The notes beneath the pieces are model-generated. The model saw only the letters and a list, made by a program, of their open reading frames with translations, made no database searches and was not told where the DNA came from. A stretch of 64,000 bases of DNA from Cololabis saira. Its lineage: Eukaryota > Chordata > Actinopteri > Beloniformes > Belonidae. Both the position numbers and the translations under genes were made by a program. Location: the NCBI RefSeq assembly GCF_033807715.1, contig NC_084596.1, positions 32,810,879 through 32,874,878 of the forward strand, in the 5' to 3' direction. Positions within the stretch are counted from its first letter, which is position 1; each line of letters begins with the position of its first letter. Of this stretch, positions 1-13,744 are shown one piece after another.

Positions 1-1134
1 GTTTTCAGTTTAGCATTTGCTTTAGCTCACGGCCAACAGTCAACAATCGGACTGAAATGGCTGGGAAAGTGATAAAATGAAAGTACCCGGTCGCATTTGA
101 TAGTTATAACTCTATTAGAGACTAATTTCTGCGGAGATGAGGTCAGTGTGATGACCGCCGCGTGGTTGTGTATCGCTGGGAAATGCTGCCCTGACGCTGA
201 CCTCATGCATGAAAATAGGCTCCACGCTGAAACTCTAGACCTTTCTTTCCGCTGAGTCGGTTCCAGCGCCGGTTTGGAGTAGGTGTCTAATTCAGAGCCG
301 GTCTGTTCTGTTCTGGCCTTCCAAGCACTGGATTTCAGTGCTAAAAAGTCGAGCTTTTGATAAACAGACTCTGGGGTTGAACCGGCCCAGCACCGGCACT
401 GGGGACACGCTGAGGGAGAGAGGTTTAAACGGCACCAAGACGTGGAGGCTCTAATGGGTTAACACGGGAGCCCAGATAAAAATCACCACGCCATGCACTT
501 GCCACGTCGATGAAGTGAACTTGTTTTTCTAAAGTGGCCTTGAGATGGAAAACGCAGCGGCGTCCTTGCTGCCTGCATGTTGGAGGAGTCAGGAGTTGTG
601 CATTGACAGATGGCCCTGCTGCTCTGTGACGGGGGTGAGCTCTGCCCAAAGGCCTGTACCTCATCCACAGTGGAAAATCATGCTCTCTCTGCACACACGT
701 GCCCCCCCCCTCATTGTCGGTGCTGAAACAGAACCTGAGAGCCCCTCCCCTCCCCGTGTGCCCACCACCACAAGAATCTGTTGACTTGGCAAAAAGCGCT
801 GTGATGGATGAACGGAGCGAACGGACGTCTGCATACGGAAACTGAGAATGCTGCATCGCCATGTCGTGGTGACGAGGTCTCTCACAGACATACTGACAGA
901 TGGTTATGTTTAAGGTACGGCTGCCGGAGATCCAACACAGCGCAAGATGTCCAAAGTTGAATCAAAATACCAAAATAACTACTGTTTTCTTATTAACAAG
1001 CATCTGATCAGGTTGGTAGGGTACCGTGATATAACAGACCCTGATCTAAGTAGAATTATCCAGCCTTCCCGTCTCCATTTCCACCCAACTTCCAATGATG
1101 CTGCATCTGCTGCGTGTCTCCAGTGGGTCGTGCA

Positions 1135-1844
1135 CAGAGGTGTCAAAAGTATTCACATTCATTACTCAGGTAGAAGTATAGATACTAGAGTTTAAAAATA
1201 CTCCTGTAGAAGTTGAAGTATCAACTCAAATTTTTTACTAAAGTAAAAGTATAAAAGTACTGGTTTCAAAACTACTTAAAGTATAAAAGTAAAAGTAATG
1301 TAAGGGGGAAAAAAGCCATTAAGGACAAAAGCCATTGAAAATGAATGCATCTTAGTATAATGCAAATATATTAAAGAACCATGTATGTGTACTATTGAGC
1401 ATTAACATGTGTTTCAGAGAGCAGAAGATATGATGACTAGTTGCCTATAAGTATTGTAATGGTGCAAAAAGTCAAACTTCAGAGGCATGTTATCATTTAT
1501 CCTAACCTTTATTGGAATGTACATCCAAGTTTAGTTGCAGGAATCTGAGGGAACGGATGTAAGAACAAAACTGGACAAGAACATCTGAAACAACCACAAC
1601 CAAATTCACTCTATCCGGATGGAGCAATTTAACTGGATAGTTTTTATTTAAAGGCCCAAATGAAATAGAGTAACGATGCTGTTTTTAAAATGTAAGGAGT
1701 AAAAAGTACAGATAATTGCGTGAAAATGTAAGGAGTAACTAAAAAGTCATCTGAAAAATAATTACTCCAGTGAAGTATAGATAACCAAAATTTCTACTTA
1801 AGTAAGATAATGACGTATTTGTACTTCGTTAATTGACACCTCTG
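1135..1844. mobile_element. Non-autonomous hAT-type MITE
   Basis: The 710-bp element starts CAGAGGTGTCAA and ends TTGACACCTCTG, a perfect 12-bp terminal inverted repeat. It is flanked on both sides by GTCGTGCA (1127-1134 and 1845-1852), an exact 8-bp target duplication. Eight-base duplications and CA..TG ends are hallmarks of the hAT superfamily. The interior is AT-rich with many AAGTA-type repeats and has no transposase frame, so movement would need a transposase supplied elsewhere. Confidence 0.9.
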
Positions 1845-4699
1845 GTCGTGCAAAGGTTTGACACCAGTTTCAAGAAAGACCCCAACGAAAGAGTGAGGCA
1901 GAGCTGTGAGCAGAGACATGATTGAACCTGGGTAGCTGTTCCTTCCATCTTGTCTGAACCGCATCAATAAGACCTCAGGGAATCGCGTCATTATGTCGCA
2001 TCATGTTTCACGGTCATTTTTGTACTTGCATTGACCAGCAGCTCTTCTCCCGGAGCGGCTAAAAACAGGTTAAATCCCCACTATACCGCTGCCACTAACT
2101 GCGTATCCCAACATGGGACTAATCCATTTTTCTGACGGTATTTTAGTCCTGCAGCTCACCAGCTGGGTCGGCAGCGAGGCAGCCTGACCGAGCAGGGGTG
2201 GGGGGGGTTGAAAAGACGGATGGAAATAACGTTTCTCTACTAAACACCCGCAGATTTGGGTTCAAAGCTTCAGCCTCCCAGTCAGGGGTGGCGTTGACCC
2301 CGTCTTCCCTGGAAGGTGATTTCAGAAGCTCACCTTTAAAGAATGTCACACCAGGTTTTGATCCGTCCAGGCTGACATTCAGGAGTTGTTTTTCCAGTGG
2401 TGTCTGACAGGAGATGCTCTGTTGAATTTGTTTCAGCAGAGATTAGATTGTCTCAGGGAGTTGAGGAAACACGAGCAGGTTGTTCAAATTAAGAGGCGTA
2501 CCAGGGGAACTTTCCCACATCTTGGTCGGGCTTTTTATTTCTTCCCCTTTTTCCTTTTTTTGATAAAGGAAATGTATAAAAATTCAGACAAACTTTTTTA
2601 GGGTTAGGGAGCAGTTAAATGATTACTGTTTGCCAAAAAATGATGTTTTTTTGCCTTGTTTTGAGCAGGCGTTGACGTACATATTAAGATGAATGTTATT
2701 TTAGCTTGGGATATTATGAAGACTGCTGGATAAGAAATAAATGTTCAATTTCTGAACTCCTGAAGATCTTGCTGTTGTCCCCCATATTTTGATAATCGAA
2801 TGACATCACTGCTGATCAATGCATTGCCCCCCCCCCCTTTTTACTAGTTCACAGCGTACTTCTAGCAAAAGACTATCCAAAAGCAGAGCTCTAGTACAAC
2901 TCCTGAACAGCTTTTTAACAACTTTGAAGCTGTTATTGATACTTGCAGACCAGCGGTCCTGCAAGCAGGTGGCTCTAGGCGGCAGGTAAATTGAGTATAT
3001 TAAGAGTTGTATCAACAGAAACATTGCCTGTACAACTGCCTCCTCATAAATCTTGGACCTGAACAAACGAAGGCCAGCTCCGTGTGAGCGCTGTGTGTCT
3101 CCCAGCAGGACAAATTCTCCGACTTGTTTTTCTTCCCGCCAACTTCAATGCCCTCTATCTGCTGACAGTTACTCAGCCGGATTAAGGAAATTCAATTTCC
3201 GTCTGTTGCATGGTGACATTTTCTCCCAGACACAAGTGTGTCTGTGATGGGCTCCGAGAGGGAAGAGCGATGCGGGCGGATGCTGAAAGAGGGGGATGCG
3301 TGCAGTTTGGCTGCAAGTGTTTGCAGCGCTGAGGCGAGACTTCATTTGTCGCCGCAGCTCGCTCCCGTCAGGCCTGAATTTAGCTTTGATTGTTATGCTC
3401 GGCACTTGCAGCCCACCCACACATGCACGTCGCTGCTCAGGGACCTGGAGATGCAGGCAGGAATTTGCTCTTGAAAGGACGCTGGTCAGGCATTACTAGT
3501 CCGCCCGCGTTCACGTACTGAGCGGACATTGATGGGGGGAACCTCGTGCCTCCGAGCTGACTTGTTGCTGTTGTGCAGATCCCCGGCCGCACGTCATTCA
3601 TCTCGTTGTTTGTGCTGTGTAAGACATTTATGCATCTGTCAAGTCTGTGTGGACGCTAAACGGTCTGCTTCTTTTGCAAGATAAGTGGCAGAACTCAACT
3701 AATGCCAGGTTTATTTCTATGGGTACATTTTAATCTCACAGTTTTTCCATTTGTTTCTTTTTTCTTTTTACACGACACTCAGGTTTCCTTTGAACTCTCC
3801 CTGACACCTCACATATCTGTTTTTAGATTCCCTACGGGGTATAAAGGACGTCCGGGTCATTTGCTGCCGCCTGCACCCGGGCATCTGCTAGCAGGAGCAG
3901 CTGGTGGCGTCTGTCGCCTGGACCCGCCTGCTCCGTCACTCTCTCCAACAAGCTGTTTGAGCAGCTAATGGAGGAGAGCTCACCCAGGAGAGGGTGGTGT
4001 CGGGGATGGATTGGTTGAGGTGAGGTTGGGGAGGCATCGCGTTAACGGCCACGCCGGGCTCTCGGTGCATTGTTAGAGACGGGCTTTGATTGGGGGCCGG
4101 GGATTTATGGCCCCGTGCTCGTTCTCTGACGGAGGATGCATTCTTGCAGAGTGGTGCACTCAGCTAGACCGGCGTCGGCTCTGCCTTTTGCTGCTGTAGC
4201 AGGATGACAGACTGGCTAATCGGAGTGTTATGGACAGTTTCACACCATGTGTGTAATTTGAGACTGTTCCAGCAGAGCAGACCACCCATTACCCCACCCG
4301 CCCACCTCAGAGGATCGTGGTTTTTGGGGAGGGGAATGACATTCCCGTCTCCTATGGTATATGAGCGGGTTAACAGTCCTGGATGTGTTTGTTTTGTTGT
4401 TTTTACTTCATACTGCTTTTAGTTGGTGAACTACTCGCTAATTCTAATGCTACAGTTATTCTGTTTGCAATGAATGGAGGATTTGATTTAACACTATTGC
4501 TGAAAGATGCAAGATTTTCCCCGAGAACGAGGTAAAAATGGGAGAGTATATTGCTCTAAACCCTATTTGTACCTTTCAGCAGTGAGTTTCCTTTCCATGT
4601 GTGATGTGCAAGATGTCTATTGTATAAGCACCACTGCCCCCCATCATCAGATGTGCAGGCTTTTGAATTGATCACTGACAATAAGATGGTCTTTTCAGA

Positions 4700-4750
4700 T
4701 TAGATTGTCCTTTATTCATCCTTCAGTGGGGAAATTCGTTGAAAAGTTGC
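4700..4750. repeat. Retrotransposon 3'-tail-like fragment
   Basis: The piece containing tcctttattcatccttcagt and then a ggggaaatt stretch resembles the reverse complement of a common fish LINE 3' end. The same kind of sequence recurs near 24226 (tcctttattagtcccacagc) and 23216. The fragment is only tens of bases, so the family is not assigned. Confidence 0.35.
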
Positions 4751-5136
4751 ATTTATGCTGCAAGTCTTGATGGCCAATCAAGACGTTTCACCTTCTATCC
4801 AATTATGACGAGTTGCTTAGAATCTCAAAGTTTTAACATGTTTGCAGGAGTCTATAACGGGTTTTTGGGTTGGCGGGTAATTTTGTGATGGCTGCCGTTT
4901 AACCTTGTAACATCACCATGGTGACTCAGTTTAGTCAGGAGTTCATATGGGCTGTTTTATTTAAGAACAAATGAATAAAGAATGGGTAGTCCTTTGTTGA
5001 AGAAGCAGGTAACTAACACACTTTGACTTTTGGCCGTAATGGGTGTCATCATAAAGCATCTAGTACCAGCCTTTATAAATATATATGACACATAACCAGA
5101 CTCACCCACCAGACACAAGAGGGGTGTCTATTGTCT

Positions 5137-6489
5137 ATTACTTTTCCACTAGTACCTACTCAGCGCACTTCTACTCGCCACGCCCCCGTCCTGCGCTTCT
5201 CCACTACGGGTATAGGCGTGCCGAGTAGGTACTTTTTCTGTACTTATTCTGCCGAGGTTCTGAGGGTGCTGAGTCGACCCTGTATCTGACGTCATCACCC
5301 TCCACGCTAGGGCTGGGGATCGATTCAAATGTCAAGAATCGATTCGATTCCGATTCTTAAGATTCAGAATCGATTATCAAGATTTGATTCGATTCGATTC
5401 CGATATTGATTTGGGTTAGTGTTATTAAAACTGTTTTTTGAGCTGTTGCATGAATTATATGACTGTAGTTCTGCAAAATATTACTACTAGTATAATATTG
5501 AGATTAAACAGCAAGTATTGGCAGCTAATGATGCTGTAAGGACCAATCACCTCCCAGAATGCTGATAGAACTGCTTTCAGAAACATCGTGTGGGTCAGAA
5601 TTACCCCCAAGACAGTATATAAATTAATGAAATATAGACAATTTATGCAATTACAACCTAACACTTTAATGTTTTCATACCTTTAAACATATTTAAAGGC
5701 AAAAACATGGCACCAGTTATTCTCAAGTCCAACAAAACATTCCTTTTTTGGGGATAAACAAAAAAATAACTAAAAGTTGTAATGTAATGATGAAAAAAAA
5801 AATACATAAATAAATAAAAGAAAAGAAAAAAAAATCGATCTTTAGACATATGAATCGATTTTTAGGAATTGATATGAGAATCGATTTAGAATTGGGAAAT
5901 CGATTTTTTTCAACACAGGCCTACTCCACGCCATCGATTGGTAGAGGGGCGGGGCTGTCAGACGTTTGAATCAGGAAGCAGGAGTCAGCGCGAGAGTGAC
6001 TCGCGTCGATTTTATTCAACAGTCAATGGCCGCGCAAACGTCTGTTTGGTGATCCAACTCTGAGATACAGATGTTCATAAACCTGGTGGCTGAGGAGAGA
6101 ATTAAAAAGGGATCTAGACGGACAATAAGGAACGATCAGATCTACCAGGAGCTCTGTCATTTCTCGCAGCTCTCAGCTGATTCCTCATCTGCGCCGACAC
6201 AAACAAACGAAAAAAACGTGTCGCCGCTTGAAACTTCTTTCACTCTCATTTTTTAACTTGATATCGAACACAAGCCACAGACCCAGCAGCACATCTATCA
6301 TCTCCTCCAGGTTCTACATCTTTAGTGTTGTTGTCTTCTTCGTTTAGATCACACAATCAAATACGTCACAGCAGCTTCACTCCAACCTCCTACTTCTCAC
6401 CTGGGTGTTTAAAAACAAACGAGGACAAAGCGGGTGGAGGCGTGACGAGTCGAAGCACGCTGAGTAGGTACTAGTGGAAAAGTGCCATA
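5137..6489. mobile_element. MITE with long terminal inverted repeats, carrying a nested hAT MITE
   Basis: The left end contains CTTTTCCACTAGTACCTACT. The right end near 6461-6487 carries its reverse complement (AGTAGGTACTAGTGGAAAAG). Further weaker matching follows for about 50 bases. Superfamily is uncertain: PIF/Harbinger is possible, but I could not fix the target duplication. A separate hAT-type element sits inside at 5308-5923. No transposase frame is visible. Confidence 0.65.
5308..5923. mobile_element. hAT-type MITE nested inside another MITE
   Basis: The ends are TAGGGCTG and CAGGCCTA, which are inverted copies with one mismatch. Perfect 8-bp duplications CTCCACGC flank the element at 5300-5307 and 5924-5931. 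The termini are rich in repeated ATCGATT motifs, in opposite orientation at the two ends. The flanking sequence belongs to the host element at 5137-6489, so this insertion is the younger of the two. Confidence 0.88.
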
Positions 6490-6944
6490 TGTGGTCTGAG
6501 TTCAACCGGGTTTGTTCATAAAGCTGCCAACCTGTCCACTTGTGTAACATGTGACTTATCAAGTAATCTAAGATTCAGTTCCAAGTGGAGTTTGTGAGAG
6601 TTAAAAAGGCGACAAGGAAATGCATCCTGAGAGAGAACCATCATAAAATCATGCCTTCATGAAATGAACGTTTAAGTCTTAAGAAGACCAGAGAGGTAGC
6701 CTTTTTGATCTTAAGACTGTTGACATTATAGTAGCATTACCATAAGTCACTTCATCCTCACAAAAATGATCTCAATTAACCCGTCTTCAACAGGGTGGGG
6801 TGTCTGGCGATGGATGGAGCAGAAAAATAAATCCTCTGATGGGGAGTTTGCAGGCTGCACAAGCTCCAGAGTTAATGTTTCTTTGAAGATCGTTGATTAT
6901 AGCTTTATTATCAGAGAATATAGAAATCTAGCGGGTACAGAGGT

Positions 6945-7140
6945 GAAGTTAAGGTCTGGAGGTCCCAGGTTCAAGTCCCCGGGCTGGCAACCAAGGGCCC
7001 CTGAGCAAGGCCCTTAACCGTAATGGCTCCCCGGGTGCTGGGAGAATGGTGGCCCACTGAGTCCAACTAGTGATGGTTTAAAGCAAAGGACTCATTTCAG
7101 TGTGTTACAAAAGATAATAAAATAAACCAAATAAATAAAG
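6945..7140 (+). mobile_element. tRNA-derived SINE
   Basis: A B-box-like GGTTCAAGTCC lies at 6969-6979. It is followed by the fish SINE body motif cctgagcaaggcccttaacc and an A-rich tail with AATAAA-like repeats near 7120-7138. The arrangement fits tRNA-derived, RNA polymerase III type SINEs. The A box is degenerate and no target duplication was pinned down. Confidence 0.65.
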
Positions 7141-7448
7141 ATGATTACTAATATACACTAAAAATCCTGTCAATGTTTAACATTTTTTTAAAGTTGCCTT
7201 CGAATGGAAACTTTTAAAGGGGGGTTTATGTTCAGAAATATGCTAATATTTGTTTTGGTGCTGAAAATAAGGTTTGGTTAAAGTTCAGAAGGTTTCAGGG
7301 TTATCAGACGAGCGTCTTCACTCCTCCTCAGTTTCCTGCTTCTTTAATTAGTTTTTTTTTTTTTAATATTGCTCTAGTAAGTTGACTTATGGGTCAACTT
7401 TCTTCTTTTTATTTTTATGTGTGTGTTTGGTTCATTTTGTGATTTTAA

Positions 7449-7474
<26 letters not shown>
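7449..7474. repeat. Poly(T) tract
   Basis: Twenty-six consecutive T. It could be the reverse-strand tail of a retroelement or a simple homopolymer. Confidence 0.9.
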
Positions 7475-7479
<5 letters not shown>

Positions 7480-8310
7480 GTAGATCAATGTGAATTTCAA
7501 TCCTGTCAATGTCCTTTCTCCTGGTTTGTCCAGTGTTTGTCGCTCTCTAACCCATTGCAGTTTGGTGCCCGTTGTGCGGTCCGTGGTTGATGGTTGGTGG
7601 CGTTGATGCTCCAGTTGCTCAGTGTTGAGAAACAAAGATGTTCTAACGTGAACATATTTACATCTGGAGTTCACAACCAGAGTGAAGTCTTTGACAAAAC
7701 GCAAGAACTGAGAGTTGTGTTTTAATAAAACATCTTAAAGTGGGTGCAAAGACTTTGATGTAGCAACATATGTATATCAAGAAACTCAATATTCTGTTAT
7801 TCTTGCAACTCCAGAGACGGTTGGTTTTTGGAGAGAAAGCCATTCATCCGAAGGTTTCTCTCTTTTATTAAAGAAGTAAACTCCTTCAAGTATTAATTGT
7901 ATCTCCTTGTTGGCTTCAGATTGCATACCTAAAGGCTGTCTCTTGCATCTGTGGTAGAAACTCGTCATTGTTGCATCTGACCGTGATGGCAGCGTGGGAC
8001 TCATTTGTTGGCAGCTTCACTTACAATGGAGCCATTTCTCTGAGGTTCAGATGAGGCTACACGTGTTCTGAGAGGCCCCGCTGTCCATAAGGAAGTCTTT
8101 CTCTCTTCCATCTTGGAAATTCCTGTAGTTGGGGGGGAGAAAAAAACAAAAACATAAAAAGTTCAAATGGAGTTCTAGATGGAGTTGGAACAAAGGAGGC
8201 AGCGGTCAGTTCAAAGCTGCGCTCTGACAACGGCCCATTTGTCCCCGGGCTGTGATCTGGCCCGCGGACGGCTGAGTGGACCTCTTCCTCCTGCCTCATC
8301 GTGTTTATAT

Positions 8311-9163
8311 TATGGATGCAAATTATCGATTATTTCATTAAGGTCAGTTGATAACCTTATTGATCGATCATCGATTAGTTGATAAGCGGCGTTTTTCCCC
8401 CATCTGAGATACAAACATAATTTTTTTGCTTATATAAAATACAAAGGACATTTTAATGTATTCCTTAATCAAATATTTATTTGATACAAAAGTAACAAAA
8501 AGACATTTTTGTACCACAAGGAATATAATATAAAGTGCACTTCAAGGCTATTAGTAGTAGCAGCAGCCATAATAGTGTAATTTGTGTCAAGCAAATTTTA
8601 AGTTCTAGTTACGTTTTAAGTTAGAGTTTTGGCAGTGTTCAAAATAAAATTATGAGACCTGCTGTATTGGAGCACATTTTCTTTTAGTTAAAACTGTAGC
8701 GGGGACAGATGTTTAGAGAAACCTATGTATGTACCGGGTGAAGGCTGATTTATGGTTCCGCGTTACAACAACGCAGAGCCTACGGCGGCGGCTCTGCGTC
8801 GATTTAAGGCGGAACCATAATTCAGGCTTTAGGGGAGCATATCGGAGAACAACCAGAAGAATATAGAGTGGATTAAAAATAAAAGTTAAGCACTGAGCTA
8901 CATGTGTCTCCCGTCTGGGCCATTGCAGACTCATTGCCTGAGCATGTTACTAAAACCAAACATATCCGCCGTCTCTTTCTTCTAACTTTATGTGCGCGCC
9001 GCGGCGCGTTGTGTCGCATTAAATGTGGTCCGGGCGTAATTCCAGCTGGTGAAATTAAACGAAAAAAATAAATAAATAAATAGATTAATTGTAATCGTTA
9101 ATTTTAATCGGGTAATTTCATAACGGCAATTAATCGAAAATAGATTAATTATTAACATCCCTA
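8311..9163. mobile_element. hAT-type MITE
   Basis: The left end TATGGATG and right end CATCCCTA are inverted with one mismatch. An exact 8-bp duplication GTTTATAT lies at 8303-8310 and 9164-9171. The subterminal regions contain TCGATTA/TAATCGA repeats on both sides. The 853-bp interior has no transposase frame and carries a small hairpin MITE at 8741-8829. Confidence 0.87.
8741..8829. mobile_element. Short hairpin MITE nested in a hAT element
   Basis: This 89-bp unit folds on itself: AAGGCTGATTTATGGTTCCG at the left pairs with CGGAACCATAATTCAGGCTT at the right. A second inner inverted pair is GCAGAGCC/GGCTCTGC. It shares its terminal sequence with the elements at 45579-45773 and 54226-56517 and with one end at about 49645, so it is a minimal member of that family. 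Confidence 0.75.
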
Positions 9164-11199
9164 GTTTATATGGCTGTTGACGTCTCTCGGATGGAGGATA
9201 CGGAGATGGAAACTGGTTCTAGCCCAAAAAATGAGGATGGTCTTAAACACTTGGCTTTGCTTAATATCTAAGTTGGAAGATGGGTCTGATTGGTTCATTT
9301 CACTTTTCTTTTTCATACTTTTCATATTTAAATGCTGGTACTGTTTGGTCACCTTTTTATCTAGGTTTTCCTCTTTCCATGTACCTTGGAAGGAAATGAA
9401 GTCATATCAGACAGGTTTGGATGCAGACAGCTAAATCAGATAAAAATATTTCAATGTCATCAGGCAAAGCTAGCGAGTCTGTGGCGATGCCTGACATTTA
9501 AATCCAATTGAAAGCCTTTTAGTTTTGATAGAGCCGACCTAATCTACTGATTCAAACATCATGTGAGGATCTAAGTCACCTGAGACGGTGAAGATGAAAT
9601 GTCGGCAGCTCGACCGAAATACAATATTGACTGAAATACTTTTTTTCCCCCCATACATTTAATCTGCTGGAAGGTTGATCCACCAACAGGGACTTTTAAC
9701 CCGCCTCAAAAATCAGCCCATCTGTGCATAACTCAATAATACATTTGAGAGGAATATAGATTCTTAACTGAGAAATTAAATCATAGATGCTAACTGTTGA
9801 GTTGTAAGTTAATAAGTCAGCCTTCGAAGGCTCTGCTGTTATGAAGTGTGTTCTTCATCACGATGGATGGAAATGCAGAACGTGTGTAAAATGTTTTTAT
9901 ACTCCGTCTGATTTGCAGTTGATTTGTGGTTTAAACAGCAGATCTTGGAGGCAGAATATAGATTAGAAAGGTTGTTAGTGCTATTTATCAAACAGATTTT
10001 TCATGTAAATTAAAAACAAGATCCAATATTAAGGTTTTTAAAAAGCCATTTTAAAAGTAACAGGCATTCAGTTTTAAAGATGCATTTGATTTATTTGTAT
10101 CAACAGTTTTCTGGCAGCATTTCTCTCTTGCCGAATGCTCAGCAGCTTTGCTGCTTTATGAACTTCTGTTCATCTTAAATGAATGAGATTGCAGGTTTTT
10201 TTTTAGTGGGGCGGAAGCATGACATGATGAATAAAACATTCATAAGAGTGGGCGTAGAAGAGATCAATAAAATCCACAACCAAAATCTGGTAGCATTAGA
10301 TTCTGTCGAGCATGGTGACACAAAGAAAATCTGTCTGGCTTTTAATAAACCCTTCTGGTCTCCAGCAGTTCAGATCAGCTGGAGGAACTGAAGACTGTGT
10401 CTGCCTTCACCACAAGGGATCACGTAACGAAGGTGATTTTAAGAGCAGGCTGTATAGTAGTTTGTGACATCACAGGGTGGGTGTGATCACACTTCTCCAT
10501 CAGATGAAAACAACATCCAACCTCTCATTCTCAGCCTTTTTAAATAGGTTTATTATTGGTCTTAAAGCATAGAGCAACTGGAAATGTAATTCTGAGACAG
10601 GAGAGTTAGGAGTCATTTTTATTTGAAATAGTTGTGTTTGGAGATTGGCTTCAGTCAGGACCGTATCTGTAAAACATGGTGGGGGTGGTGTCATGGTGGG
10701 GTCCAGGAGGACGTAACAGGTTACGACAATCAGAATCAGAATAAGAATCAGAAAGGGGTTTATTGCCAAGTTTGTTAAACACACACAAGGAATTTGTTGT
10801 GGTGATTGGTGCAATACAATACAAATACAAATGAGGCTTTAGTTATGCCAACATTTTCTAAAAGGAACATATGATATATGTCTGTAAACTTAATTTCTAA
10901 AGACGTTCAGTTATGCAGCAAGACTGCAAAACTAAATTAAGTCTTAAGACGAGTCAAGATGAGGAAAAGAGGTTCAAACCAGGTTTATGGTTTTTAATGA
11001 AGTCAAATTCCAGACGCCGATTTAAAAAAAAAAAAAAGCATTTAAGGAAGTGAATACACAAGGTAATGTGTTTGACCAGTAGTTAATGAAAACATTAGTT
11101 TTGCAGGTATTGCTGCACAGGGGGTAAAATTCTTCAATCACTTATATTTTTTGATTAAATGCTTGAATGAAATGTTGTTTTTTTACTTAAGCTAATAAT

Positions 11200-11345
11200 A
11201 TCTGGAGGCAGAGCAGTTGTCTGTCTGCCTGAAAGTCCGTGGTTCAATTCCTGGTCTCACGGTCCACATATGAAAGTGTCCTTGGGCAAGGCACCAGCCT
11301 CCTTAACAATCGTGTGTATGAAAGGGGAAAAAGCTCTGCATAGAC
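11200..11345 (+). mobile_element. tRNA-derived SINE fragment
   Basis: B-box-like GGTTCAATTCC at 11241-11251 is followed by the body motif aagtgtccttgggcaaggca, which is typical of fish V-SINE-like families, and an A-rich end with aataaaataatg. It is diverged from the copy at 6945. Confidence 0.6.
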
Positions 11346-13744
11346 TTACGGTAATAAAATAATGTGTAGATATGTATGAGACAGCTGTGTGACTGTGTAA
11401 ACTAAGAGAGTGGTTAACAAGACTAGAAGAGCTCGATAAGTACAGTCTTTTATCATTTCATTTACTGGAATCAATATGTGGGTCATTTTGAAAAAATAGC
11501 ACACTGAGATATTTGTTTTTCCACATTCAGTCTGTTTGAAGATCAGATGTCTCTCACGTTGCCGCAGCCACTCAAAGCCAGTGAGTTTCTGACGGATGAC
11601 GGCCCCTGTTGCTGCAAGCATGTGACAGCAGTTGTCGGTTTTCCGACATTCCTCGCAGACTTTGCGGGACTTGGTTTTTCTCCCCCGACGCCCGTCGGCT
11701 CCTCCTCCGACAGCACAGGCAGCAAGTCGCTAATAAACCTCTGTCATAACTTACAAACGGTGTCGCTGTCATCCAGCTCCTTCTGGATCAGATGCTGTAA
11801 ACAACGTCTTTACTGCTCACAGTCTTTTCTTTCTTTCTTTCTGACTGTGATTCAAACCCCTGTTGTGTTCCACCGTCCCTCCTGGACGTGTGCCTGGGAG
11901 GAGAACATGCAACGCTGGATTTGGAAACATGCTGGTGACGGAGGTGTGGAGGGAACAGGGAAGCCAAAGAGAAGATGATTTAATTTTCATTGTGACACAG
12001 ATATATTTAAAGCCATTGCTGAGGAAAATATAATCCTCTACTAGGACGGGGGGGGAGAAGGAATGAGGAATGAGGAAAGCAAGCCTGTAGCTTTTTACAA
12101 CTAATTTCATCAGCACGGAGGAATATAACGGGAAGGAAGACGTTCCCCCAGTGCGGCTCCTCTTCCTCTTCAAGTGGGCCGCTAATGGCTGCAGCGTTGC
12201 CTTTGAGCAGCCTTTATCTTGTTTACCTGCTCCGTGCCCTAAACTCCTCATCTCCTGGGAGCAGCCGTTTAATGTTTCCACATTATTTCCAATTGTCTCC
12301 TTGTTAAACCCACTTTATCTCCGTTTGTGCTTTATTTTGGTTCCTTCCTCTCTTTTCTCTTTATTTGTGCTCCCTCGTAACTGTGCTGGAAGCAGACCAC
12401 CTGCCGTTCAGGTTGAAGTCTAATCGACACAATCCTAATAAGTACATGACAAACGGCTGCAGTATTGCGTGCGCCTTTGTGTGTTGCGGCATGTTAATAA
12501 AGACGTATCTGGGTTGCTGAATAATCAGCTCCCACACCGAGGCTGCCTCCTCCTGAGCGCCGAGCAGGAGATTGCTGTCGAATACCTGTTTTTTTTTTTC
12601 AAATGCTCCTCAGACAGATTGATTAATCAAGCATTTGTTTTCGTAGACAAGTGACTGGTGAAGTGGTCAGATAGAGAAGCTGCAAAGAAACAGTCCACTT
12701 CATGTGTTGCGAAGCTACCGGTTCTGACCTAGTTTGATTTAGGAGGATGTAACTGATGAATAACAGAACCGGTTTTAAATCCGCCGATGTCAAATGTATA
12801 AATCCTGTTTTTTAAAAGACTGTAGTGTTAGTGTTGCACCTTGCATTCATTAGTGAAACCGTGTTGGAGAGGTTCTGGAGGGACCTGAGGAGACCAGCTC
12901 ATGTGAGGAGACGCTGCATGGAAATGGATCAAAACGCCATAATCCTGTGAGCAGACTTGTTCGCAGGTGCCTTTTTTTTTTTTTGTTCTATTTTAATCTA
13001 TAATCCCCCTTCCTTTAACTCTCAATGTGTTTTATTTCCATCGTCATGATTGTCTTCAGCACTAAATCAAACGCAGCCTGGTGGTAAATACAGTGCAGCA
13101 TCCTCACTGGAGGCAACATTTGAATGAGATGGAAGGAGATGCAGAGACCTAAAGCTTGTGGAGACGAAGCCGTTGTTCTGAAACGTGTCGTCGCCGACAT
13201 GTTCTGTACAGCAGCGTCGTCACCGCGTGGGACAGATTCTCTGCCGTGCTTCCCACTCAGCATTAAAGTTTTCCCCAGACTCCCGTATATGCATTATTAA
13301 TTACCTGTTACAGGACACAGAGACGGAAACGCTGAACATCTTGGTTGCAGACAGTTGTCGGGTTAAGCACTGTTCTGCAAGGGTTTTGTGTAATGAGTTC
13401 TTGGAGCCAAATGGAAAGCTGTATTTTGGTGCAAATCTTCCAAACACAGTCAACCATTGCAGGTTTCTTTTTCTTCCTTCATCCACATGTCAGACTGTTG
13501 GACTTCAGAGGCTTTTAGCTGTGAAGGGCGTTCCAGCCAGGGTTCATTTTCTTTTAACAAATGCATTATATTGTGGTTGTAGTATATTAGAATAACGTAA
13601 TGGAGAGGAAATGAAAAAGAAAACTTTAAGTTTATGAACTCAAAAATTGTGACTTTACAAGTTCCATAAAACTGCAAACTCACTCAGAAGGTTCATCTAA
13701 ATAATGTGACGAAGGTGCTCTTTGGTGGGAAAAAGGATGTCAAA

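Noticed and set aside
11547..12281. Open frames of 143 (+) and 154 (-) codons
   Set aside because: Overlapping frames on both strands, no protein motif and no splice context. Treated as chance.
13185..13595. 136-codon + strand frame
   Set aside because: No recognisable family, start context or splice sites. Treated as chance.
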